Source of the DNA: Sporothrix humicola
Taxonomy: Eukaryota; Ascomycota; Sordariomycetes; Ophiostomatales; Ophiostomataceae
Reading direction: 5' to 3'
NCBI GenBank assembly: GCA_021396245.1
Contig: WNYE01000029.1
Coordinates: 1 to 64,000, forward strand
Length of the DNA: 64,000 bases
Part shown: positions 14,101 to 25,162 of the stretch, in pieces
Numbering within the stretch: the stretch's first letter is position 1
Layout of the letters: each line of letters begins with the position of its first letter
Notes under the pieces: generated by a model
What the model was told of the DNA's origin: nothing
What the model saw: the letters and a program-made list of their open reading frames with translations, nothing else
Database searches by the model: none
Position numbers and translations under genes: made by a program

Positions 14101-14323
14101 ACACTTTAATCGGAATTCGGACAGCAATAGAACTACCATACAAGCAATCGAATCATGTAAGCCGCTGGAATCCTTAATAAGTATGCAGGGCCTCTGCGCA
14201 TGTCCCCAGTGGATGCAAGATGCCGGCACGCATACACTCGCTGAAAAAAAGGATCAGTTGAAGCTCCATGTCCAGAAAGAGAAGGTATAAAACGTCATTT
14301 TTCTTCCCATAGTATGCCATAAT
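11117..14323. other. Gene desert, no recognisable gene
   Basis: Only chance-length open frames occur here. The longest, 12254-12643, has no motif I recognise and an unremarkable composition. Confidence 0.5.
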
Positions 14324-14905
14324 GTGATTGGTCAACGCCAGTTATTGATCAGTACCAGTGACAAGATCATCAACGGCCTCAAAGCTCACTTCAACATCAC
14401 TGGAGGTCACGACATTCACTGGTACCTGGGAATCGAAATCAACAAGACACCTACAGGCTTCCAATTTTGCCAGTCAGCTTATGCTACCAAGATCACAGCT
14501 GGCGGCAACGACACTGTCACCCATACCCCGCCGCCACCTGGAACAACATTGATTAAGTACGACGGCCACGCAACTCCGCGCGAAATCAATGACTTCCAAA
14601 CCAAGATCGGGAGCCTACTCTGGCTGGCTCTCGTCACTCGACCCGATATCGCATTTGCTGTATCGCTGTTATCCCGACACGCGTCCAATCACGGCCCAGA
14701 TCATTTCCAGGCTATCGCGCATACTTTAAGTTATGTCCGGGGAACCACAAACCTGTCCATCTCTTTTCCAAACACCACCACCAGATCGTTCGAGCTGTTC
14801 ACTGATTCATCTTTCGCTGATGACCCTAACAGCCGGCATAGCTCCCAAGGCTTACTACTGAAGTTGTTTCCAAGTTGTATCTCCAAACTTGTAATGCTAT
14901 CAGCG
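14324..14905 (+). mobile_element. Ty1/copia retrotransposon fragment (RT to RNase H)
   Basis: The translated segment shows the order typical of copia Pol after the YVDD box. First comes LLISTSDKII, then HWYLGIEI, then QSAYATKI. These are followed by KIGSLLWLALVTRPDIAFAV, LLSRHASNHGPDHFQAI and LSYVRGTTNL, and finally the RNase H start FELFTDSSFADD with RHSSQG. This is the C-terminal third of reverse transcriptase and the beginning of RNase H. The YVDD motif itself is degraded, the frame decays after about 14890, and I see no integrase, gag or LTRs nearby. It is a dead, truncated copy and the most confidently identified relic in the left half. Confidence 0.9.
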
Positions 14906-14987
14906 GACATTTATTGCAGTACAATTTTTTTAAACAATTAATAGACTCATTTGGTCATAGTCAACATTAGCGTTAACATGGCCGATT

Positions 14988-15299
14988 ATGTCTTTGTTTG
15001 GAGACTCGGGTTCTACAGTTTTTGATGTCGTTGACACCAGCGGCCAGGTCGTTGGCATGATCGATGCATACCTTAGTGTCGATGATCCGACTATGACATC
15101 AAGTGGCTGTGTCGGTCCAGCTATGTGGCGGAGTTTAAAACTGCGTCCCAAGAAGGTGACAATGTCCTTGGGGCGTAAGAGTGGTTTCGGCACTATAAAC
15201 TTAATACAACCAGCCGCCAGATGCCGCGCTCAAGATATTCGGGAAGTATTGATGCAAAGAGGCGTCTACCACACACACGACAAACAAATGTCGCGGTAA
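14988..15299 (+). pseudogene. DSGS serine-peptidase-like fragment 2
   Basis: This 103-codon open frame contains FGDSGSTVFDV, then GQVVGMIDAYLS, then SSGCVGPAMW. A GDSGS serine box followed by a V-x-G-M/I strand is the usual pattern around the nucleophile of trypsin-like serine peptidases. The catalytic His and Asp regions are absent, so this is a C-terminal piece only. The same two signatures recur in the relic at 15918. There is no intact peptidase gene in the window from which these pieces could derive. Confidence 0.45.
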
Positions 15300-15917
15300 G
15301 TCTCTGTGAAGCAGCTTGGATATGGCTTGACGCGCCCTTTGGCAGTGACGGAGATATCCGGCGTATGCGATTTTTCTCGAAGTCGTTGCCACCCGAGTGG
15401 AGTTTGCATCCTGGTACCAATCGGCACATCGTGTCCTCGGTTACGTTACCAAGTTAACGGATGCTTTATGTTGTAACAGCAATGTTTACAAACGAACAGG
15501 GATGTACGCAAATGCGCCAAGCAGATGTTGACAGATACTGTCCACTATGAGATACTGTCAACCTGTCAGCGGTCTGCCTATCGGACTTTTTGTGTCGGAG
15601 AAAGGGGGCGGTCATAGCCGGACGAATTTCCATCACCATTCTCCCGCCTGGAAATTTACAAGCGTTCCAGGAAGCCAAGTGTATTCTTCATCGCCACCAC
15701 GAGGATTGCAAAACAGACCGACGTGGGCCGTGATTGCACGTAACGGCGATAACAAAAACGGCCAGAATTTAGTTCAATATAAGGATGACCAAAAGTGATG
15801 GGGCCGTTGTTCATCTGGCTCTGGACTCCACGGAAGTCAACCTCCAACTAAGAGCCTCTGCTCATCACTGTCAATGACACAGCAGGCGATGTTTCTATTA
15901 GTTTAGATTAGTCTTGA
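15300..15917. other. No recognisable gene
   Basis: This spacer separates two related peptidase-like fragments. No coding signal or repeat is visible beyond short chance frames. Confidence 0.4.
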
Positions 15918-16178
15918 GACTCGGGATCCGCCGTCATTGATGTTTCAAAACGGGACGCAACAAAAATAACACTGCCAACAAGTGGCTGTGGCGGTCCAAG
16001 TATGCTGCCACTGTCGGGTGGTGGAATTCAAGATGGAGGACAGGCGTCACCCGAATCGGTTGGACCATGTGGTGCTCCCATCCATTACATCTACGGAAGA
16101 CGTGGACCACACCAGTATATCCTCATGTTGAGAAAACAAGTTACAACAGCGACTCGTGTTGGAAAACAAAAACGATAG
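15918..16178 (+). pseudogene. DSGS serine-peptidase-like fragment 3
   Basis: The segment is open for 86 codons after an immediate upstream stop. It begins DSGSAVIDVSK and has SGCGGPSM about 30 residues later, which matches DSGSTVFDV and SGCVGPAM in the fragment at 14988. The two are about 930 bp apart in the same orientation, so they look like a broken tandem pair or two independent insertions of one gene. There is no complete catalytic triad. Confidence 0.4.
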
Positions 16179-19100
16179 CTCAGCACTCGTCTATGTTTCG
16201 TCGGCCAGTGTCAGGTACGCCTTTTGAGCCTCGAAAACTGATGGCTGGCAAGTTACCGCGCCGGTTTCAATTGATCAAACTGCGGCACGTCCACAACTTT
16301 ATTCAATCACCCCGTTCCCCCACTATGCAACCAGTGATTTATCCCCGTGATTAATAGGTGATATTTCATGGACCATTCTTTGAAGACTCGACTCGATATA
16401 CGTCGGGCGTCGTGGACGTGACACAATTTGTTTTCTTGAAAATTATGAAGCGCCAACACTGTTACCTTCTTTATATTTTGATATATAAGCTGCATAAAAA
16501 AAACCTTGGACCTTTGTACCACGGCGTGCAGATGTCCCATAGGAAAAAGCGTACACCGAATCAAAAGCAGTTACGCGTTCCAGACAGAGCGACCATCAAT
16601 AATCAAAATACACACGTCACAGGACATACACCGCAGGTAATCAATGGATCGTTAACGTGGTCGAAATATACAATGGCCATGGCTCAAGACATCAGGCAAA
16701 TTGGGCCAGACGTGCCAAGAGCCCGTCACGCCAGGCATTCACCCGGCTTGTGAAGCACCTAGCTCACTTGTTTATCAGCTCATGAGAGATTCCAGCCCTC
16801 GATGATATTGAGGTGGCTCCCGAATAACGCATTTCGAATATCTTTACCAAGGATACCCGTCTTCTCGTGTGCATGTGGTCCGAATAAACTTGATGCCGTG
16901 GGCATCAGTTATATTGGACAGAGTACCAACGCGATACCTTCTTGTCAACATTCCCAAGCCTGTTATGTACCTGGGCAATATTCGGAAGTCTTCCTCGGGA
17001 TTACGGCCACCTGCATCGCAGTTCAGACATTACGAAGCGTCCACACATTAGAGGTCTGTTTTCTGCATGCCAGATTTGTTTTTCCGTTACGATCACAACT
17101 TTTTCAAACTTGGACTTGGCCACTGCGTCACACCAGCCTTTCAGGGTCAGCAAATGCCCTCGCCGATCATCTGTGCCTCGACCCATTGGCTGAGAGACGG
17201 AAGGAGAATGACCACAGTACTATGCTTTACCGGGCATGCTACCAGCCACGGGCACCTTCGGGCGTGTCTTTTGGATGAGTAAAAAACCCCATTACTGGGC
17301 ATGTCCGCGCTACCATCCAACGCAGCAAAAAGACAACCCATGCCTCGAGACATCAACACACAGCCCCTATCCGTCACAATTTGCCCGCGTTGCTTTTGTC
17401 TCTGGTATATAACGTGATCAAAAGTTCGCAGCTATACGAGTGGTACGTGTACCATATATGTTCAGATTCTAGTCATTTAGGAACGTGCTGTTCAACACAG
17501 GACCGATGTCGGTCGTGTCGGTCTTGCAACTACACTTACTGCAACCACCGTCATGTTCAACATAGAGTAGAGAAATCGTTGCCATATCACAAGGACAGCA
17601 TTTTTTCCAGGTGGATAATGTATGCTACCGGGATAATGCATTTCAGATTTCTCAAAGAAACTCTGTTTTTTAATCATCTTCTCGTAATCGTAATCATCAC
17701 TGACGAATATGCCATGTAAGTCATTGGGATTTCAGGCAGTTTCCAATACATGAGCTTCGGACATTACGATCCCGCATTATATGATCAACGGTGACCCAAG
17801 AACCTGTATGGGATCCACACTTGACCATTTGCCTGCAACGAGTACATCTTCTCTAACTACCAAAGCCAACAAATGTAAGAAGGTGTGGCCTATGTTGGAC
17901 GACGGAACACCAGAGACAAGGGAATATGACAGTCTTGCAACCTAAGCCAAAATCCTATATCTTCACTGTTGTATGTCATATGTTCTCTCAGCAATACAGT
18001 GAGTCGGCATGTCCAACACCCGGCAGAGAGCACTTATTTTGCGATCCCAGATAGTCTTTGATGGTTGGTAACTTGCAGACGCTTAGAAATTGGTTAGCAT
18101 ACAGCGTTATCACCTTATCGAAGGAGCCCTCCGTTGTGGACTATGTCATTACTTGGGCGCCGGAAATGTGGAAACAGTTCGTGCCAGTATGGAAGATTAT
18201 GTGCGGGTGAGTGAGGGTGCTCACACTCGCACCAACCATATCATCGAAATGCATGGCAAAAGAAGGCCATAGTGCCAACTGGGCATGGCTGGCGACTTGA
18301 AGCAGATATACCAGTATTCCCGTTACCTCCGATGGCATTCAATTTTTTTTTCCGCTAAAGCCCACAGTCGCCGTAGGGCGCATCATATGGGAGGTAGCTC
18401 GGCGTCAATACCTTCCATGATACGACAAGGCGGGCTTCTAGATTTGAAGTCCGACTGGCGCCCAATCAACCACGTTTCATTCGCTTTATGTCGCCGCTTT
18501 TGACGGCAAGTTCCGGGCGCTGTGACAAACTAAACGCCTAGGGACAACATTTGACATACATCTAGATGTCAAATTGGCAGGTGTTCCAAACCACACAATG
18601 AAGCAGAGGAAACAATATGTACAGACCGTTACTGAGAAGGACGTTATTCATCTCAACTTATCTCTACGTTCTCCACACGCGCTATGTTTACATTGAGGAC
18701 TCGAACAGACCCTACACCGACGAAACCCTATTTACTTTTCCCGCCTGTATAAATTGAACCGCGACCTGCGACAAGTTCAGTCTCTTCTGCCGCTATGAAA
18801 GCAAAACAGAAGACAAGACCAGAACGTCCGTGTTTGGACATCTTCTTGTTTAAGCCTTCGCAGTCGACAGGATCAAAGAAAGTGGGTCAAAAACAAGCGC
18901 AAGCCCGTCTGTGCGTGGACGTCGCCCTTCTTACTAGCCCAAGCTTATGAGGTCAAACAATGGCATATCTGATGTCAGTTCAATCCGTGTGCCTCGTGCC
19001 TCATCACAAAAGCTTCCAAAGGAACGCCTTTAAATTCATTGCAAGATACGGCACAACATTATTTTCTTCCCCAATGTCACCGAATACATTGACCTACAGA

Positions 19101-19720
19101 TCGATGTTGCATACAGCCAGCGAGATTGATAACGACACTTGACAATTACCTAAGGGGTATTCTGGTGCTAAAGACCCCTCCTATGAAACGAGAAGTTATT
19201 AGAGACTTCAAGGAAATGAATTGTTGATTTTCTTAAATTTTTTTTTTGGGCCATGAACTGAAAATAAAAAGAAGAAAAAAATAGACGAAGAAAAAGTAAA
19301 ATCTTCACGATTTTAAAACAACTCCTCCCACAGTTCTTCTCATCACTCGAATAAAACAAGATAAAATCTGAGCCCCTAAGCAGACAGTTCATACGCCAGT
19401 GCATAACGACTCGGACGGTGCGGCCGAGCTCTATGGACACGGCAGACTTCTTGTTTCGCTCGGTGCAGACCAGCAAATTGCAAGATCGAGTCTGACATAC
19501 GCTGAGGTGACTAAGCGTCCGAACAAGATACATCCCAGAGCATGGCGTCTATTGTGGACGAGCCACGCTGCACATGAAGAAGACTGTGAGACTCGCAGAA
19601 CGTTGTTTCTGTGACCCATATACAAGAGTAGATTTGTCATAACTATAATGCTGTTAGCTTAGCCCTTGGACTGAATCGTGGTGTTCTATGCCGACATGGA
19701 CGACGAACGGAAAAAATGAA
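16179..19720. other. Gene desert, no recognisable gene
   Basis: No protein-like segment is recognisable. An A/T-rich purine tract lies at 19230-19320, with runs of T and then GAAGAAAA-like repeats. Confidence 0.5.
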
Positions 19721-19960
19721 GTCGTATACGACTTTGCTCACGGAGCCCAAGGCCAAGGAATCCGATGGCTGGTCATCACAACTGCTTGAGGATGCGGCGT
19801 CGACATCAGTGAAGTGCACACTGTGCTACACGCAGGCCGGCCATACAGCCTCGTTGATCTTGTCCAGCAGACCGGCCGGGCCGGACGAAACCACGCCTGC
19901 AACGCGTATTCGCTTATTTTAAACCAGCACAGGCGCACGCCCCACGGGCAAGATGACTTT
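19721..19960 (+). pseudogene. RecQ-family helicase fragment
   Basis: In frame with position 19721 the translation gives GIRWLVITTA, a TGA stop at 19787-19789, then GCGVDISEVHTVLHAG and PYSLVDLVQQTGRAGR. These are helicase motifs V and VI of the RecQ second lobe (typically T.A.G.GVD...V.VV.H.G.P...YVQ..GRAGR). The stop sits where RecQ proteins usually have a Phe or Leu before G-GVD. Everything N-terminal of motif V is missing, and the frame ends inside the telomere-like run at 19961. RecQ-type helicase genes are known residents of fungal subtelomeres (telomere-linked helicases), so this fits a subtelomeric origin, although I cannot show the species telomere repeat from this window. Confidence 0.7.
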
Positions 19961-19976
19961 GTTAGGTTAGGTTAGG
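19960..19976 (+). repeat. Interstitial telomere-like (TTAGG)3 run
   Basis: TGTTAGGTTAGGTTAGG directly follows the RecQ-like coding fragment. It is identical over 17 nt to the run that follows the SNF2-like fragment at 5099, in the same orientation relative to the helicase coding strand. Confidence 0.6.
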
Positions 19977-22900
19977 CCTGTACGAATCGTCATTACGCAA
20001 CTCCCATGGTGCATGAGCTCAGAAAAGCAAACGAAGGACAACCAATGTGGATTGGAAAGTTGAAAACTGTCTATTGGGTGATTGTTCTCCAAGGGCGAGT
20101 CATTCATGTGTCCGTGAGTGTCGATACTATGACATTTAGGACCAGTAGTTGGCGAGCAAAATGTTGCAGCCCAGTTTCATGACTGGGCCTTTGTGGGGAG
20201 TTGTCGCTTATGGAGTGGCAAGTCTTTGTCGAGGATTACGCACCGACGCGACGGACGTTGTTTGATGCGGTCGACAAAGAATCATCGAACGGGAACAAGT
20301 TGGAACATGGTAGGTACCCGGTGGCCGGAAAAGCTTTTCGGGGGACCGGACAGTTATGGCCGGCGGGTCAGGCGCATCTCGATCAACGAACATCATCATT
20401 GACCTTTCATATAGCTGCGGCTGCCAAGATCGTTAAAGCGAGGCTGGGTTTGTGGGTGAAATGCGGTTCTCGTCGACGAAATCCCACAGGCTGCTGCCAC
20501 TTCCTACCACTCATGAGACGTCTGTCCACGTTCTGCGACCACAAGGATCTCGAAAACCGCTATTATTACGTGGAACAAGCAGGGGAACTGAGACAATAAT
20601 GTCTTCCCCATATGTGGAAGGAAAAGGAATCATAAAACTCGACATATTTGTTTCACTGGGCACGGTTGTCCTATATCGACTCAGGGAAGAAATTCGTCCC
20701 TTGACGTTTCCCCACAGGTGCAAACTCTGTGACATCAAAAGAAGCTGTTTATCAATATAAAAGCTTGTCCCATCAATTCTACGACCGCCTAACACCGTCC
20801 TCATAGACACCTTGACGGATTCCGCGACATCATCACAGCCACGGCCCAGATCCTACCAGTGCCAAAATATCGAAGTTTAGAAATTTCACCCCGGTCAACA
20901 TGTCCTGGGAAAAAAAATGGGTTGTTAGTTTACAAGCCATTTTAGCATCATTCCAGTTCGAGTACCGTCACAAATTGGTGAAACTTGGATCACAACGAAC
21001 GATCATTAGGCGTCGGAGCCTCAGCTGGAACCGACATTGGATGGGATGTATGCCACGTGTGCAGCACTCACTCCGTCTCTCAACAATTAGTATAGGGTTG
21101 TTGAGCCCACTGGACCAAGCGTACCGAAACTCTGGAGACTATATGGCCGGTATACAACGTGTGAAATCGGCAGGTTCGGGTGAATAAATACAATATATGA
21201 GAGACTGGTGGGAGAGAATCCTCTCAAGACCGGAAATATGAACAGTTTTGTCGGTTTGACAGACATCTTGTGTCCCTCCAAGAGTGCAAACTACAAAACG
21301 CCTCTTCAAAGTTTGGAGAAAAGTACCGTCCCGGCCACTCGGATTTCGAGTGCATGGTGCAGAGACCTTAGCCAAACGAAACTAGTAATGTCCAATCAAC
21401 TTCAGTGGATGGAGCCACATATAGACTGAAGGAGACTAGCACGGCCATTTTGTATGAGTCGCGGTCCTAGACAAGTTCTCGAATCGTTGGTCAGGACTAT
21501 TGTGGTTCATATTTCTGACAAAAGAAAAAAGAACCACACTACGCTACATCATAACATTGAGAGACCAGTCCTCGCATCACTTCGCGGCTAGGGCGATTGC
21601 TGTCAGCGGTTCAGACGCTTTTCAGCATACCCTGCATCGGGTACATTTGTGCTCATGAACCGATGCAAGCCTGTTTACCTACAAAGAGACGTGTGATCTT
21701 TGGCACGTGGAAGCACTCTTTACGAGATGTGGGTGATCTTGACAGGGCATTGACACCCACCGAACTCTTTTTTCTCTCTTTTACTTTTTTTAAGCATGGC
21801 AGGCACGCGTCAAAATGTCATCGGAATGCTCTCAACGAACACCGACTTGTTATGTTGCAAGACATGGACAACGAGGTGCCCAAGACTTGTCCGCTGCCAA
21901 GGATGCAAACCAATAATTCAGACACGGTTATTGTCAACGGCTCCCGGTCAAACACTACTGGTCCGGACTCGCTCAAACCAACCCTGACCGGCGGATGTCC
22001 AGTCGAAATAACACTGAAAAGGGCAGAATATAGCCTCATGGCACCGGACACAAGGAATACCAACGCGCCCTTTAACGTGCGAAGCGCAACCGATCGTGTT
22101 CGGGTGTCAAAGACAGTGTCGGGAGATTTCGACGTGGTGGTCCATGACGAAACGAACCGCCTGGAAATGCACACATTTGGTATTATCTTAATCCTAAATA
22201 AGGTAGATCCATGCCACGCTAAGAAACTTGGCCAACCGATGGATGAAGGGAACAAACTTCACGAAATATTTCTTCGCAACACGTATGGTTCACAACAAAA
22301 TGCTTCCAGATCCAGACGGTGTACACAGTGTTTCGCTGGCCGTGGACACGTCCTCCTTGTGCCACGAGTTTTGTTAAGGTACTTGCCATGGTAAGTAGCT
22401 CCACAACGACCACTATAAAGGCGATACTGTTTTCGACGGTATGTCATTTTACTATGACTAGTGTGGTGATAATGTGTTGGAGTTTCATTGATTCCCCAAT
22501 ATGCTTGGGAGACAAACGGCACATACAGCTTGTCATGGCTTTAAAGACCGGAGTTGTACCACATCCGAGAGTGAACACAACGAAAGATAAACGAGGCGGC
22601 ATCTGGCGGAAAGTCTCATCAGAACAACACGCTGCTCATGTGGACTGCCTCTGTCTTGGCTTTCTTTTCACGTGGACTCCAGCCTCTCATGCAAGAGGGT
22701 TTGCACTGTGCCAAGGCACATTACGCAAAGAAGATGACACATGATCACGATATCTTCGAGTGACGGTTCGCTATCTTCAACTTTTCGCTGGTTTTGATTG
22801 CAAAACGCCCAAATGTCGCCCCGCCCCCCGTATGTTGGAAACGCGGAGGCATTTGTACTTTGTATCCACCTTGGAAATCGATACGATCTGTACTTTTCGT

Positions 22901-24832
22901 TATAATATTTTATGGTCATCTAATCGTTTCTACTATAGTTTCATGTGGAGCGGCCGTGGGCTGTATTGTCGTGAGGCTCGAGGATGCTCAAAGCCGGATC
23001 AAGGATGCCCATCTCGTTTGGTGGAATGACACGGAAGCTAAGTGGATGAGGTACAATCAGAAGAGCGAGTGTCCCAAGGAGATAAAATCTGCCAAGGTGA
23101 AGAGGGACCTGGGGGTGGCAATGTTGTTGGCCACCCATCTTTAATCAGAGAAGGACATACAGGGCGGGGACCGCTTTTAACCCTGTCGATTACGAAGATG
23201 AGCGAGACTTTGTCCGGCCTTGTGCCGGGGTCGCCAACTGCCGTCAATCCATTGAGGCTCCGGGAGCTGAACGACGTCGCCAAACATGCATTGTGCCCAA
23301 GGCAGAACGCCAGAACCTCACTCCTCAACGATCTATGCCCAAAGATATTGGACCTGTTATCGCAATAGACCTCGTCGATTATCTAGCGTCCCTATCATAT
23401 ACGTCAAGCATGATCATCTCTTGTCAGCGCCTGCTAAGAGGTCGCCGAACATGCAGCACCACGATGACTAGCTGTGACAGCACAACCACTTGTGGCATGC
23501 TACTCATGAGTAAGTGGATTTGAATACTACGGCAGTGCCAAATGACAAAGTGCAAGTGTCATTTGTCTGTCCATGATCACCGTATCTGGCTCTTTACTCG
23601 CATTGACAAGGCAGCTCGCATTCACGGCGCTATGATGTCACAACATTTACTTCGCCGATCATGCTGGTCAAGAAACATACAAAAGACCAGGGTCCTACTT
23701 GGCGGTGCACTAAACGAAGTATGCGGTGTCCTACGTTTTGTTTGCGGCCGATATACACCGTCACAGGCTAGAACCACCAAATTCGAACAATTTCCCTGAC
23801 GCGTACATGACCACTGTGTCTGTACGCTGCCAACTCCAACTAAAGTAGCATGTGGACAAACTCTTCACTTCTCACTCGCAGGTGCTTTTTCCTCAAGAGG
23901 CGTTTATTGTCCCGATCGATTTCCTTACTGTCCCTGCTATGAAAGGACGCTCGCTGGTACATCACCCGTTGCAACAAAGTGTCCGGAGTCCACAACAAGG
24001 TATACCTGGCCGGATCAACCATTAAGGAAGAGGCAAACACAGTCAAGGGACGTGAACGGACCGTCGACATGGCGCCGATCATGGCGCCGACTATTCAGAA
24101 AATGGGCGATGGCATGGATCGCGACGGGTTCCTGCATCTCAGAAAATAACATCCGAACGTTTTACATTTCAATTCATGCGTGCACACCGACAACCTCCTC
24201 TCAATAAATACTTTCTGCAAGTCACAGACCGGCATCTGTCGTTATCCTTCAGCCCGCAATTTAGAGATCCTTATGGCCCGGCAAACAGCTAGGCATAAGC
24301 GTTACCACTGGTGTTTACGCTTACTTCGACGACGATCGAGTTGGATTCAATTACCCCGGAAACGGGCAATCCAAATGCATGATAAATCCAAATATTTGAT
24401 ATCATTCTACGATGGCCAAGCCATTCGCCGTTTGCTGGAATTGAACCCATCAACCAGACAAATCCATCGTCCCCAATCTCTTCTGCATCCCTCCGCTGTG
24501 TCACATGGAGTCAACCACAGCCGCCGTCTCTAGTTATCTTTGACGATATCCTGCTTTACCCACCCCATCCGGTGCGTGAATTAATTTCACGGTGTGTATT
24601 CTGATTTGCCAAGTACCGCCAACACCGGCAACCCTTTGGGTTTTATTATATTTACAGCGATACCGGCAGCTCCCGCCGCTTCCGTGATTCTTTTTTCGAG
24701 AGGGACTTACTATAACCGCCACCGTCGTTTATTTACGCCGTTTCCGCGATCTCTTTATGAGAAGGATTTGCCTTGACCGCCGCCGTCGCCACCCCGACCA
24801 CGTCTCTCCCTCCTACGGTCGACCAGGCCAAC
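19977..24832. other. Gene desert, longest left-half open frame inside
   Basis: The frame at 21597-22394 is open for 265 codons, the longest in the left half. It has no motif, signal peptide or compositional bias that I can recognise, and it opens with a non-ATG codon. Another frame at 20201-20599 (132 codons) is equally anonymous. I would not call either a gene. Confidence 0.4.
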
Positions 24833-25162
24833 ATGCCTCCGAAGCCGACGACCATGCAGAATGCGAAAGCCACGCCACAGAACCCCTCGCCCGGTTCCAA
24901 CGAGAAGGCCAGCATTTACAAGTATCCTTGTGCCGTTCTCTTCACAGAGACAGGTGGTGTCATCGTGCCCAAGGGGAACCATGTTCAGGAAGGCGACGAG
25001 GTCGAGCACGATGCCGATGTGGACGTCTCCAAAACATGCCTTCGTGTAGAGTGCCAGACCTTAACACGATTGCCCGTCACGAATGCCATCCTCTTTTCGT
25101 TCAAGACCTATCTGTTCTGCACGTCGACTCCTCAAATATACCAAGTCCCAAATATATGGTGA
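24833..25162 (+). pseudogene. Unidentified gene fragment, copy B
   Basis: The 109-codon frame starts at an ATG in AACATGCC and is richer in GC than its flanks. The N-terminus is Pro/Thr-rich (MPPKPTTMQNAKATPQNPSP). A compact segment follows with YPCAVLFTETGG, VIVPKGNHVQEGDEVEHDAD and then CLRVECQTLTRLPVTNAI. The last part, from 25037 to about 25115, is nearly identical to copy A at 10109. After that the reading diverges and stops. Copy A instead continues into a hydrophilic C-terminus, so the two probably derive from one gene of roughly 130 codons. I do not recognise the family. It could be a real small gene truncated by rearrangement. Confidence 0.45.
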
